Origin: Clostridia bacterium
GTDB taxonomy: Bacteria; Bacillota; Clostridia; Oscillospirales; CAG-382
DNA: 15,796 bases
Assembly: GCA_900757905.1 (NCBI GenBank)
Contig: CAAEPN010000222.1
Coordinates: 1-15,796, forward strand
Direction of reading: 5' to 3'
Made by a program: the position numbers and the translations under genes. This document shows positions 6,927 through 12,684 of the stretch, piece by piece (within the stretch, counting starts at the first letter, position 1; each line of letters opens with the position of its first letter). The notes beneath the pieces are model-generated. The model made no database searches and had not been told where the DNA came from. It saw nothing but the letters and a program-made list of their open reading frames with translations.

Positions 6927-7105
6927 TATACTTCCCTCCTTCACTAAAAAATGAATTCACAGGTACTCGAAATGATTACCTTTCGTCAGCACTTTGCGAG
7001 TTCCGCACCGCAAAACCGTATATGGTTTCATATATGTTGTGCGGTTTAGCCTCTCAAAATACCTTTAAACAAGCGCTTTGCGCTTTTACGGCCGCGTAAG
7101 GAGAA
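6927..7105 (-). other. Structured 179-nt rpsL-rpsG intergenic region
   Basis: This gap has no supportable gene but many self-complementary segments. Just after rpsL come TTACG-CGGC-CGTAA (about 7084-7098) and AAGCGC-AAA-GCGCTT (7071-7085), which overlap slightly and so compete. Next, CCGCAC (7003-7008) pairs with GTGCGG (7039-7044) around an inner TATATG/CATATA hairpin; AAACCG at 7013-7018 can pair instead with GGTTT at 7024-7028 or CGGTTT at 7042-7047. Near the S7 start, GGTA/TACC and CTCG/CGAG can pair. There is no U-run, so these are not terminators. A leader bound by S7, or an mRNA processing site, is plausible but unproven. Confidence 0.5.
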
Positions 7106-7519
7106 TTACTTCTTCTTTTCGCGCTTTGCGCCGTACTTGGAACGGGACTGATTTCTCTTTGCAACGCCCTGCGTATCGAGCGTACCGCGAATGATGTGAT
7201 AACGCACACCAGGAAGGTCCTTGACTCTTCCGCCGCGGATAAGCACAACGCTATGCTCCTGCAAGTTGTGACCGATACCCGGGATATACGAAGTAACTTC
7301 GATACCGTTGGTAAGTCTTACTCTCGCGATCTTTCTCAAAGCAGAGTTCGGCTTCTTCGGGGTCTTGGTGGACACCTTCGTGCAAACGCCTCTCTTCTGA
7401 GGAGCAGCAAGATCTGTCTGCTGCTTGGTAAGCGTGTTGAAGCCGTGCAAAAGAGCGGAAGACTTGGATTTCTTAGCGTCCTCGCGTCCTTTTCTTACTA
7501 ATTGGTTAAAGGTTGGCAT
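7106..7519 (-). CDS. rpsL: 30S ribosomal protein S12
   Basis: Decoding-centre protein of the small ribosomal subunit. I start at the ATG at 7519 (137 residues, MPTFNQLVRKGRED), because an ATG 18 bases upstream would place the AGGAGGTG binding site inside the gene. The length and the insertion around residues 24-40 match the Gram-positive form (about 137-138 residues, against 124 in E. coli). Conserved blocks are QKRGVC (41-46), TPKKPNSALRK (53-63), GIGHNLQEHSVVLIRGGRVKDLPGVRYH (81-108). Lys55 and Lys100 correspond to the streptomycin-resistance positions 42 and 87 of E. coli and are the sensitive type. First gene of the str operon, driven by a consensus promoter. No rpoC is found upstream within the window; an MBOAT/DHHW locus takes that place. 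Confidence 0.99.
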   Translation of the reverse strand: MPTFNQLVRKGREDAKKSKSSALLHGFNTLTKQQTDLAAPQKRGVCTKVSTKTPKKPNSALRKIARVRLTNGIEVTSYIPGIGHNLQEHSVVLIRGGRVKDLPGVRYHIIRGTLDTQGVAKRNQSRSKYGAKREKKK

Positions 7520-7595
7520 ACCGCACCTCCTCTTCATAAAAATTTACGGTCTTACGCCGATATGACGCAATCAGCGCATACTAACCGACTTATAT

Positions 7596-7624
7596 ATTAT
7601 AAGTACTTTTTCGGTCTTTGTCAA
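7596..7624 (-). promoter_or_regulatory. Perfect-consensus sigma-A promoter of the str operon
   Basis: Minus strand carries TTGACA (7619-7624), 17 bases, TATAAT (7596-7601). The start should fall near 7589, leaving a leader of about 70 nt before rpsL. In the leader CGGT and ACCG arms about 40 bases apart could pair, but I see no terminator. The region directly upstream is AT-rich and could act as an UP element. Confidence 0.9.
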
Positions 7625-7652
7625 GAATTTTTGAATTCAACTCAAAAATTCT
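7624..7652. repeat. 11-bp perfect inverted repeat touching the str -35 box
   Basis: AGAATTTTTGA (7624-7634) and TCAAAAATTCT (7642-7652) are perfect complements around a 7-base centre. The proximal arm shares its first base with the -35 box. The spot is 90 bases after the DHHW gene stop, so it could be an AT-rich terminator for that gene, but no U-run follows it. It could also be a regulator site or a UP-element-like structure. Confidence 0.6.
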
Positions 7653-7740
7653 CTGTTTTGACGGATATTTCCGCTATATTTCTCATATATTGGTACAACT
7701 TGCACATATTTTCCGCATTTTTGGCAGAATTATGCATCTT

Positions 7741-8844
7741 TTAATCCTTCAAAGCCGCGCTTTGATTCAAAATCAGCGTGCTGTAAAGGAAAAGCACGTC
7801 CGCATTTTCAAAATCCACAAAGTTTCCGATAAGCCGCGGCGCGATATAGCGCGTATCGACAAGCGTTACCTTGCTGTAATCGCTCACCAAAAGCGGCGCC
7901 ATGCTGCTGCCGAACGAATCGCGGAACACGATAAGCTCTTTTTCGGTTTCGGCGTTCGGATTTTCGATGACAATAAGCGGCGACGCGCCCGAAAGAAACA
8001 TCTCATACGGATCCTTGCCGGTCTCCTTTTCAAAATCGACCGTGCCGGTATAGCTTTTGCCGGTTTCGAGGTTGGTCACGGTACAGCCGTCCAAAATGTC
8101 ATTTGTTACATAATATAGCGTTTCCGACGGAAGCGGCAATGCCGATTGACCGTAGTACACACCGTAAAACGGCACATTCGCCTTTTCTATCGTATAGTCG
8201 CCGATCCCCCTACCGCCCATGGCTGCGGCAAGTACGCGCGACGCGTCAATAATCCTTTCCTGCCGCCAATGCGTGTCGGTCTTGTAGTAATCCTCAAGCG
8301 ACAGCGGCGAAAACAGGTCGACATACTCGGCAAACGGCATATTTTCCTGCAATAACGACAGCATTTTCTCGTAGTCGAGCGCCGGATAGCCGTTCTTTTC
8401 GGCTAAAAAATAGCCTTTGTCCGGCGCGACCGCCAAATACACCTTGCCGCCGTTATCCTTAATATAGGTATCGTACAGTGCCGCAAATTTCTTTGCTGCC
8501 GACGTGACCGAATTTTCGTCAAGCGGATATTCAAGCTTTGCCGCATAGCCGTTCGAAAGGTAAATGCCGTTGTTGTCCTTTTTGCCGAGCGCATAGAACG
8601 AGGTCACGGCTTTGAGCGTGCGGAAAGAATCGCGAAGCGGAAACTGGTCGAGCGAATAGGTCTCGAAATCGGTCATGAATTTGCCGGAAAGAAGCGTTTG
8701 CGCGTTGGTTTCGGGAAACGACGCTAATTTTCGGCGTTCGGAAATGCTGCTTTCAGTCTGCGGCTTCAAAAAGCACGCCGCCGTCAATGCGCACCATACG
8801 CCGCCGATGACAACAAGTCCGATAGCCTGTTTGTTGAATTTCAT
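7741..8844 (-). CDS. DHHW-family protein (AlgX/AlgJ-like, SGNH-type), polysaccharide O-acetylation partner
   Basis: Membrane-anchored extracytoplasmic protein of 367 residues that probably transfers or removes acetyl groups on a cell-surface polysaccharide together with the adjacent MBOAT protein. Residues 7-26 form one membrane segment or uncleaved signal. The family signature D-T-H-W is at 190-193, and FRDSFGSS at 307-314 fits the serine nucleophile block; in AlgX the catalytic triad is formed by Asp and His of the DxH motif and the Ser of a DSF-like motif. I start at ATG 8844 with AGAGGTG upstream; a GTG three codons earlier overlaps that site. It follows the MBOAT gene by 24 bases, which indicates cotranscription. 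The polymer substrate is unknown, and the direction of acetyl transfer is inferred from the pairing. Confidence 0.88.
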   Translation of the reverse strand: MKFNKQAIGLVVIGGVWCALTAACFLKPQTESSISERRKLASFPETNAQTLLSGKFMTDFETYSLDQFPLRDSFRTLKAVTSFYALGKKDNNGIYLSNGYAAKLEYPLDENSVTSAAKKFAALYDTYIKDNGGKVYLAVAPDKGYFLAEKNGYPALDYEKMLSLLQENMPFAEYVDLFSPLSLEDYYKTDTHWRQERIIDASRVLAAAMGGRGIGDYTIEKANVPFYGVYYGQSALPLPSETLYYVTNDILDGCTVTNLETGKSYTGTVDFEKETGKDPYEMFLSGASPLIVIENPNAETEKELIVFRDSFGSSMAPLLVSDYSKVTLVDTRYIAPRLIGNFVDFENADVLFLYSTLILNQSAALKD

Positions 8845-8868
8845 ATAGTTCACCTCTGTCAGAACGCA

Positions 8869-10272
8869 TTAAAAGCGGAAATAAAGGAACGGATTAAACG
8901 AGCCGTCCACCAAGAATGCCGTACACACAAGAAGCAAGCCGACAAGTACGCACACTTCAAGTACACGAAACACGCCGGCCGTTTTGGCTCCGCCGGCAAG
9001 ACGTTTTGCTACGTTTGCCGGAAACGGCGTGCAGCCGACAATACCGAGTGCAAAAATGACGGCATAGCTTCGCAGATAATACAGCGTTTCCGCCGTCACG
9101 ACCGGAACGCCGCCAAAGCCGAACATTCCGGCAATATCGCTTCCGGCTTCGGCAAGGCTCGACGCATTGAATAACACAAAGCTGATGATAATGACCACCA
9201 TGACAAGAAGATGCGTAAGCGCCGCCGGCAGCTTTTCGAGCCACTTCTTTAAGAACAGCTTCTCAAGCACCAACAGCACTGCAAACATAAGTCCCCAAAG
9301 CACGAAATTCCATGCCGCGCCATGCCACAGTCCCGTTAAAAACCACACAACAGCGATGTTAAATATCCACCTGCCGAACGGAACGCGATTGCCGCCGAGC
9401 GGAATATATACATAGTCGCGGAACCATGTGCCCAGCGTCATATGCCAGCGCCGCCAGAATTCGGTAACGCTGCCGGATAAGTATGGGTAATTGAAGTTTT
9501 CCGGGAAACGGAAGCCCATGATCTTGCCGAGTCCGATCGCCATATCGCTGTAACCGGAAAAATCGAAATAAATGAGCATGGTAAAGCCGACGGCATACAG
9601 CCAATAGAAAAGCACCGACTTTTCATCCGACGCACGGAAAGCGTCGCATAGCTCGGCAAAAAGGTTGGCAAGGAGGATTTTTTTGGATAAGCCGATGAGA
9701 AACCGCCGCACGCCCTCATACGCAAGACTTACCGAATGCGTGCGCGTTTCAAGCTCACGCTCCACATCGGTATAGCGCACGATAGGACCGGCAATGAGCT
9801 GCGGAAACATGCTAACGTAGGCCGCAAAGGTGATAAGGTTCTTTTGCGCCGGCGTATCGCCGCGGTAAACGTCCACCACATAGCTTAGAATCTGGAACGT
9901 GTAGAAGCTGATACCGATCGGCAGCGTTACGCGTAAAAGCGGCACGGATAGTCTGGTAAGCGTGTTGAAATTCGCGATAAAAAAGTCAGCGTATTTGAAA
10001 TACCCCAAAAGTCCGGCAAGAAGCACGACCGAAAGCGTCAGAAATACGCGTTTTGTCCCTTTTTTCTTGGCGTGTCCCGTAAGAAGCCCGCCGCCATAGC
10101 CGATAAGGATCGAAACCGACATGAGTATTAAGTATTTCGGCTCGCCGCAGCCGTAGAAAAACAGGCTCGCCACAAGAAGCACAAAGTTTTTGAAGCTTTT
10201 CGGTACGGCAAAATAGACGAGAAACACGATTGGGAGAAAATAATATAAAAACGGAATACTTGAAAACAGCAT
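8869..10272 (-). CDS. MBOAT-family membrane O-acyltransferase (AlgI/DltB-like)
   Basis: Polytopic membrane protein of 467 residues that moves an acyl (usually acetyl) group from the cytoplasm to the outer face for modification of a surface polymer. Family landmarks are LPIGISFYTFQILSYVVDVYRG (117-138), the DFSGYSDMAIGLGKIMGF block (237-254), the PLGGNR loop (291-296) and two conserved histidines: His277 in RRWHMTLG and the presumed catalytic His317 in GLWHGAAWN. DFSGYSDMAIG and WRRWHMTLGTWFRDYVYIPLGG are typical of the AlgI-type subfamily. The ATG at 10272 has CAGGAGA upstream. The DHHW gene follows at 24 bases, as in alginate- and cellulose-acetylation-type loci. DltB is less likely, as no dltA, C or D is present. 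The acceptor is not known. Confidence 0.93.
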   Translation of the reverse strand: MLFSSIPFLYYFLPIVFLVYFAVPKSFKNFVLLVASLFFYGCGEPKYLILMSVSILIGYGGGLLTGHAKKKGTKRVFLTLSVVLLAGLLGYFKYADFFIANFNTLTRLSVPLLRVTLPIGISFYTFQILSYVVDVYRGDTPAQKNLITFAAYVSMFPQLIAGPIVRYTDVERELETRTHSVSLAYEGVRRFLIGLSKKILLANLFAELCDAFRASDEKSVLFYWLYAVGFTMLIYFDFSGYSDMAIGLGKIMGFRFPENFNYPYLSGSVTEFWRRWHMTLGTWFRDYVYIPLGGNRVPFGRWIFNIAVVWFLTGLWHGAAWNFVLWGLMFAVLLVLEKLFLKKWLEKLPAALTHLLVMVVIIISFVLFNASSLAEAGSDIAGMFGFGGVPVVTAETLYYLRSYAVIFALGIVGCTPFPANVAKRLAGGAKTAGVFRVLEVCVLVGLLLVCTAFLVDGSFNPFLYFRF

Positions 10273-10284
10273 AGTTATCTCCTG

Positions 10285-10331
10285 AAAATAAGAGACCGTC
10301 AGACCGCCTTTTGCAGCGCCTGACAGTCTCT
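10285..10331 (-). terminator. Hairpin between the lipoprotein and MBOAT genes (leaky terminator or attenuator)
   Basis: Minus-strand RNA forms a 12-bp stem, AGAGACUGUCAG with CUGACGGUCUCU (one G-U), with a small inner stem GCUGC/GCGGU, then UUAUUUUC. It lies 27 bases after the lipoprotein stop and about 13 bases before the MBOAT ATG, so the tail runs into the ribosome binding site. The U-run is imperfect, which suggests partial termination between the lipoprotein and the acyltransferase genes. Confidence 0.7.
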
Positions 10332-10346
10332 CGTTTTGTTATTCTG

Positions 10347-10374
10347 GTTATACTGAATCAGATCTCGGAATCAA
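10347..10374 (-). promoter_or_regulatory. Candidate promoter for the MBOAT-DHHW pair
   Basis: Minus strand shows TTGATT (10369-10374), 16 bases, TATAAC (10347-10352), at the very end of the lipoprotein gene. If used, the transcript would start just before the hairpin at 10285-10331 and carry it in its leader. The match is good but not decisive, as chance matches occur in AT-rich gaps. Confidence 0.35.
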
Positions 10375-11203
10375 GCGAACCGCCGCAGACCGACTTAAAC
10401 GCATCCATAATTTCGGAAGCGGTCACCGTATCGGCAAATTCGGAATCCACCATGAAGAACAGCGCAAGATCGCCCTTGGACGCCGCCTTGATATCGTCCG
10501 CCTCCACGCAGATCCACTTTCTCGGATTGATGTTATCCTTCATGGTCTGCGCAACCGACGCGGCGTTTGCACTGTCCGATACGCGCACAAGCACCATGGA
10601 ATACGCCTGCGAACCCATCATCGGCTCGGAAACAGAGATCTCCTTAATGCCGTCGGTGCTCGAAAGGCCGGCTATAGACTTGACGGTATCCGCGTCGGAA
10701 AGGTCAAGCGTCACGGTATCGAGGAACAGATCCACCGGCTTTTTCTCGTAGATCATCGAAATGATCTCAGCCGTCGTTTTGCCCGAAAGGTCGACCGATG
10801 CGTCGTTTGAGCCGGTGTTGTCCGGCTTGGTTTCCGGTTTTGTATCGGGTTTTGTGTCCGGGACATTTGTATCGGGAGCCGGCACTTCGGGAACCTCCGG
10901 CTGCTCGGTATCAGCCGGTTTATTCGGCTTGTTGTCCGGCTTCGGTTCGGGTTTTGTATCGTCCTTTTTGTCGCCGTCCACTGCCGGTTGATCGTCTTTT
11001 ACGGTGTCGTCGGCCTCGTCTTTTTTATCGTCAGTGGTTTCATCCTTGCTGTCATCTTGGTTGTCATCGTTCTTTTCGTCCTCGGAGGGCGTTGTGATAT
11101 CGGTATCCGGGTCAGGGTCGGTCGTATCTTTCTTGGCGCAGCCGTAAGCAGCGGCGGAAGCAATTAAAAGGGCGGCAAGTAAAAGTGCAATTTTCTTTTT
11201 CAT
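10358..11203 (-). CDS. Putative lipoprotein with acidic repeat linker and C-terminal clostridial domain (DUF4358-like)
   Basis: Secreted, membrane-anchored protein of 281 residues of unknown function. Residues 1-21 form a signal peptide (MKKK, then an Ala/Leu core) ending in a weak lipobox AYGC with Cys22. Residues 23-130 are a low-complexity linker, first Asp/Lys/Thr-rich, then Pro-rich with KPDTKP/KPETKP-type repeats, of the sort that spans a Gram-positive wall. The C-terminal part (140-275) is folded and contains EPMMGSQAYSMVLVRVSD (193-210) and RKWICVEADD (228-237), which I recall from DUF4358-like clostridial lipoproteins; this needs a profile search. The start is the ATG at 11203, with AAAGGAA upstream and the signal peptide beginning there. 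It lies 38 bases after the anti-sigma gene, so it is likely a member of the sigma operon. Confidence 0.72.
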   Translation of the reverse strand: MKKKIALLLAALLIASAAAYGCAKKDTTDPDPDTDITTPSEDEKNDDNQDDSKDETTDDKKDEADDTVKDDQPAVDGDKKDDTKPEPKPDNKPNKPADTEQPEVPEVPAPDTNVPDTKPDTKPETKPDNTGSNDASVDLSGKTTAEIISMIYEKKPVDLFLDTVTLDLSDADTVKSIAGLSSTDGIKEISVSEPMMGSQAYSMVLVRVSDSANAASVAQTMKDNINPRKWICVEADDIKAASKGDLALFFMVDSEFADTVTASEIMDAFKSVCGGSLDSEI

Positions 11204-11241
11204 GATAAGTAATTCCTTTCTAAAATTATGTGATAGGTGAA

Positions 11242-11898
11242 TCAATCTTCATTTTCCTTTAAGCGGATAAACCACGTTCCGGATTCTTCGTCCTTTGCGA
11301 CGGAGTATTCCGAATAGGTTTCTCCGGTTTTGGCATTTTTCACGGTAAGGTATGCGGTTTCATCGGGTGAGATATCCTCGATATCCCAAAAAAGCTTTGC
11401 GTCCTCGGAAACGGCTAACGTTTTTTTCGGCTCGCCGGACAGCATATCGGAAATAAATCCGTGCGACACGGAAACCTCGGTTTTTATATCGGTTTCGAGC
11501 GTTAAAACAAGGCTCACCGTTTCAGTGTCGGGTGCGTCGAGCGCATAAACGCTGATTCCGGCGCGGCCTTTCATGCCGTTTTCGACAGCAACGGCAGCAA
11601 ATGCCGGATTTTCCTCTCCCACAAGCACGACCGGTGCGTCAGGCGTTTGGATATGCGAAGTAAAGAAGATCGCCACAGCGGCGGCACAGGCAGCAAGCGT
11701 ATAAACAGCGCCTGCGGCTTTTTTTCGCCAAAAAGAGGTGTGGACGGTCACAGGCTTTGCGGATTCCGACGAAGCCGCCATCTGTTCGACGCGCGCTTTC
11801 AGCGTTTCCGGCGCTTGGATGCGCTCATAAAACTCTTTGGCCGATTCGGGAATCCTCCACGCGTCCTTGTTTTTATTTTCGGGTTCTTTGTCTGTCAC
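11242..11898 (-). CDS. Probable anti-sigma factor, single-pass membrane protein
   Basis: Protein of 218 residues encoded 15 bases after an ECF-like sigma gene, so most likely its membrane anchor and inhibitor. The N-terminal 60 residues are cytoplasmic, with PESAKEFYERIQAPETLKARVEQM (about 17-40) predicted helical; one membrane segment covers about 61-80; the rest (81-218) is outside, rich in beta-type sequence, ending in an immunoglobulin-like stretch with TAYLTVKNAKTGETY. There is no HxxxCxxC zinc anti-sigma motif. The start is GTG at 11898 with AAGGAGG at 7 bases. The function is inferred from position and topology, not from a recognised sequence family; a membrane protein cotranscribed for another reason is the alternative. 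Confidence 0.7.
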   Translation of the reverse strand: MTDKEPENKNKDAWRIPESAKEFYERIQAPETLKARVEQMAASSESAKPVTVHTSFWRKKAAGAVYTLAACAAAVAIFFTSHIQTPDAPVVLVGEENPAFAAVAVENGMKGRAGISVYALDAPDTETVSLVLTLETDIKTEVSVSHGFISDMLSGEPKKTLAVSEDAKLFWDIEDISPDETAYLTVKNAKTGETYSEYSVAKDEESGTWFIRLKENED

Positions 11899-11913
11899 GA
11901 TTTAACCTCCTTT

Positions 11914-12381
11914 TCACAGAAGCTCGGTCTTTAGCATTTCTCTTGCGCGCGAAAGCCGCATTTTTACGGCGGAAACGGATATTTTCAAAGCCTTTGCCGT
12001 TTCCTCGACGCTCATGGCTTCAAAATAGTAAAACAGCACGCACATGCGGTATTTTTCCGGCAGCTCATACACGGCTTCTAATATGCTCCGGTCTTTTTCC
12101 TCGGCAGCAAGCACCTCGGAAAGCTCGTCAAGCGGCGTATACGAACGAACGGTCTTTCGGCGCGCCATGTCGTTACAGGTATTGATGCACACACGCAAGA
12201 ACCATGCTTTTTCGTGGGAATTATCGCGGAATTCGGGCATTTTGCGAAGATATTTCGCAAAGGTTTCCGCGGCGGCGTCCTCGGCGTCGGCGGCATTTAA
12301 GAGCCGTGCATACGCTGTGCGGTAAAGCATGTCCGCATAGCGGGCGTATAGCTCTGCCGTTTCTGTCCGAATGTCCCGCAT
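11914..12381 (-). CDS. ECF-type RNA polymerase sigma-70 family factor
   Basis: Sigma factor of 155 residues with only regions 2 and 4. Region 2 covers about residues 9-76 (LYARYADMLYRTAYARLLNAADAEDAAAETF, then KAWFLRVCINTCNDMARR) and region 4 about 100-152 (LPEKYRMCVLFYYFEAMSVEETAKALKISVSAVKMRLSRAREML), which contains the helix-turn-helix that reads the -35 element. The linker 77-99 is Glu-rich. The ATG at 12381 has GAGGAGG at 7 bases. It is the first gene of an operon with the anti-sigma and lipoprotein genes. Its promoter is sigma-A-like and I found no ECF-type autoregulatory motif, so autoregulation is not evident. Its targets are unknown. Confidence 0.93.
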   Translation of the reverse strand: MRDIRTETAELYARYADMLYRTAYARLLNAADAEDAAAETFAKYLRKMPEFRDNSHEKAWFLRVCINTCNDMARRKTVRSYTPLDELSEVLAAEEKDRSILEAVYELPEKYRMCVLFYYFEAMSVEETAKALKISVSAVKMRLSRAREMLKTELL

Positions 12382-12426
12382 TCTTTTTCCTCCTCACCCT
12401 AAACACGCATGTGCCCCGTCTCAGGT

Positions 12427-12438
12427 CACAAATTTGTG
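12427..12438. repeat. 12-bp palindrome in the sigma-operon leader
   Basis: CACAAATTTGTG is a perfect 12-bp palindrome about 25-35 bases downstream of the predicted start of the sigma operon. Its place suits an operator that blocks elongation or initiation. No regulator can be named from the sequence. Confidence 0.4.
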
Positions 12439-12467
12439 GAAAAAATTTTTAGCGTGTTTTTTCTTCT

Positions 12468-12496
12468 ATTATACGATAAACTCGTGAATTTATCAA
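12468..12496 (-). promoter_or_regulatory. Sigma-A-type promoter of the sigma/anti-sigma operon
   Basis: Minus strand has TTGATA (12491-12496), 17 bases, TATAAT (12468-12473), giving a leader of about 80 nt. The spacer contains GATAAA (12475-12480) and TTTATC (12489-12494), a 6-bp inverted repeat that overlaps the promoter and could be an operator; a further direct copy of ATTTATC lies at 12507-12513. Confidence 0.8.
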
Positions 12497-12531
12497 GTCA
12501 CCGCGCATTTATCGTCAGATTGCACAAATCG

Positions 12532-12550
12532 TTTGTATGTTTTATACAAA
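12532..12550. repeat. Inverted repeat between the divergent promoters
   Basis: TTTGTAT (12532-12538) and ATACAAA (12544-12550) form a perfect 7-bp inverted repeat around a 5-base centre. It lies between the sigma-operon -35 and the plus-strand -35, about 15 bases before the latter, so it is placed to affect either promoter. Confidence 0.5.
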
Positions 12551-12565
12551 TTTTGCCGTTTGGGG

Positions 12566-12594
12566 TTGCACCGGCGTTTTCGTTCCTCTATAAT
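12566..12594 (+). promoter_or_regulatory. Promoter of the GH99-like gene
   Basis: Plus strand carries TTGCAC (12566-12571), 17 bases, TATAAT (12589-12594). The start should be near 12601, leaving an untranslated leader of about 84 nt with hairpins before the ATG at 12685. The -35 is poor and the -10 perfect, typical of promoters that use an activator. Confidence 0.7.
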
Positions 12595-12599
12595 GCAGT

Positions 12600-12674
12600 T
12601 GACGTGAAAAACGTCAGAAATGTTTCGGGAAAATACCGGAAAGATCCGGTATTGTTCCTAAGATCCGAAAGGAG
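12600..12674 (+). promoter_or_regulatory. Hairpin-rich 5' leader of the GH99-like gene
   Basis: Three elements occur in order. TGACGT-GAAAA-ACGTCA (12600-12616) is a 6-bp hairpin. AATACCGG-AAAGAT-CCGGTATT (12632-12653) is a perfect 8-bp hairpin. UUCCU (12655-12659) can pair with the ribosome binding site AGGAG (12670-12674); a competing small UCC-GAAA-GGA hairpin also covers part of that site. The octamer AAGATCCG occurs twice, at 12641 and 12660. No U-run follows, so control, if any, would be at translation or stability. I do not recognise a known riboswitch class. Confidence 0.45.
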
Positions 12675-12684
12675 TGTGTTTTTT

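Noticed and set aside
12409..12684. In-frame upstream extension of the GH99-like gene by 92 codons
   Set aside because: It would cross the promoter, leader hairpins and binding site, and begins inside the divergent sigma leader. The ATG at 12685 has its own GAAAGGAG site.
12382..12684. ECF-type autoregulatory promoter (GGAAC or TGAAAC with CGT-type -10)
   Set aside because: I searched by eye on both strands and found only sigma-A-like elements; nothing at acceptable spacing.
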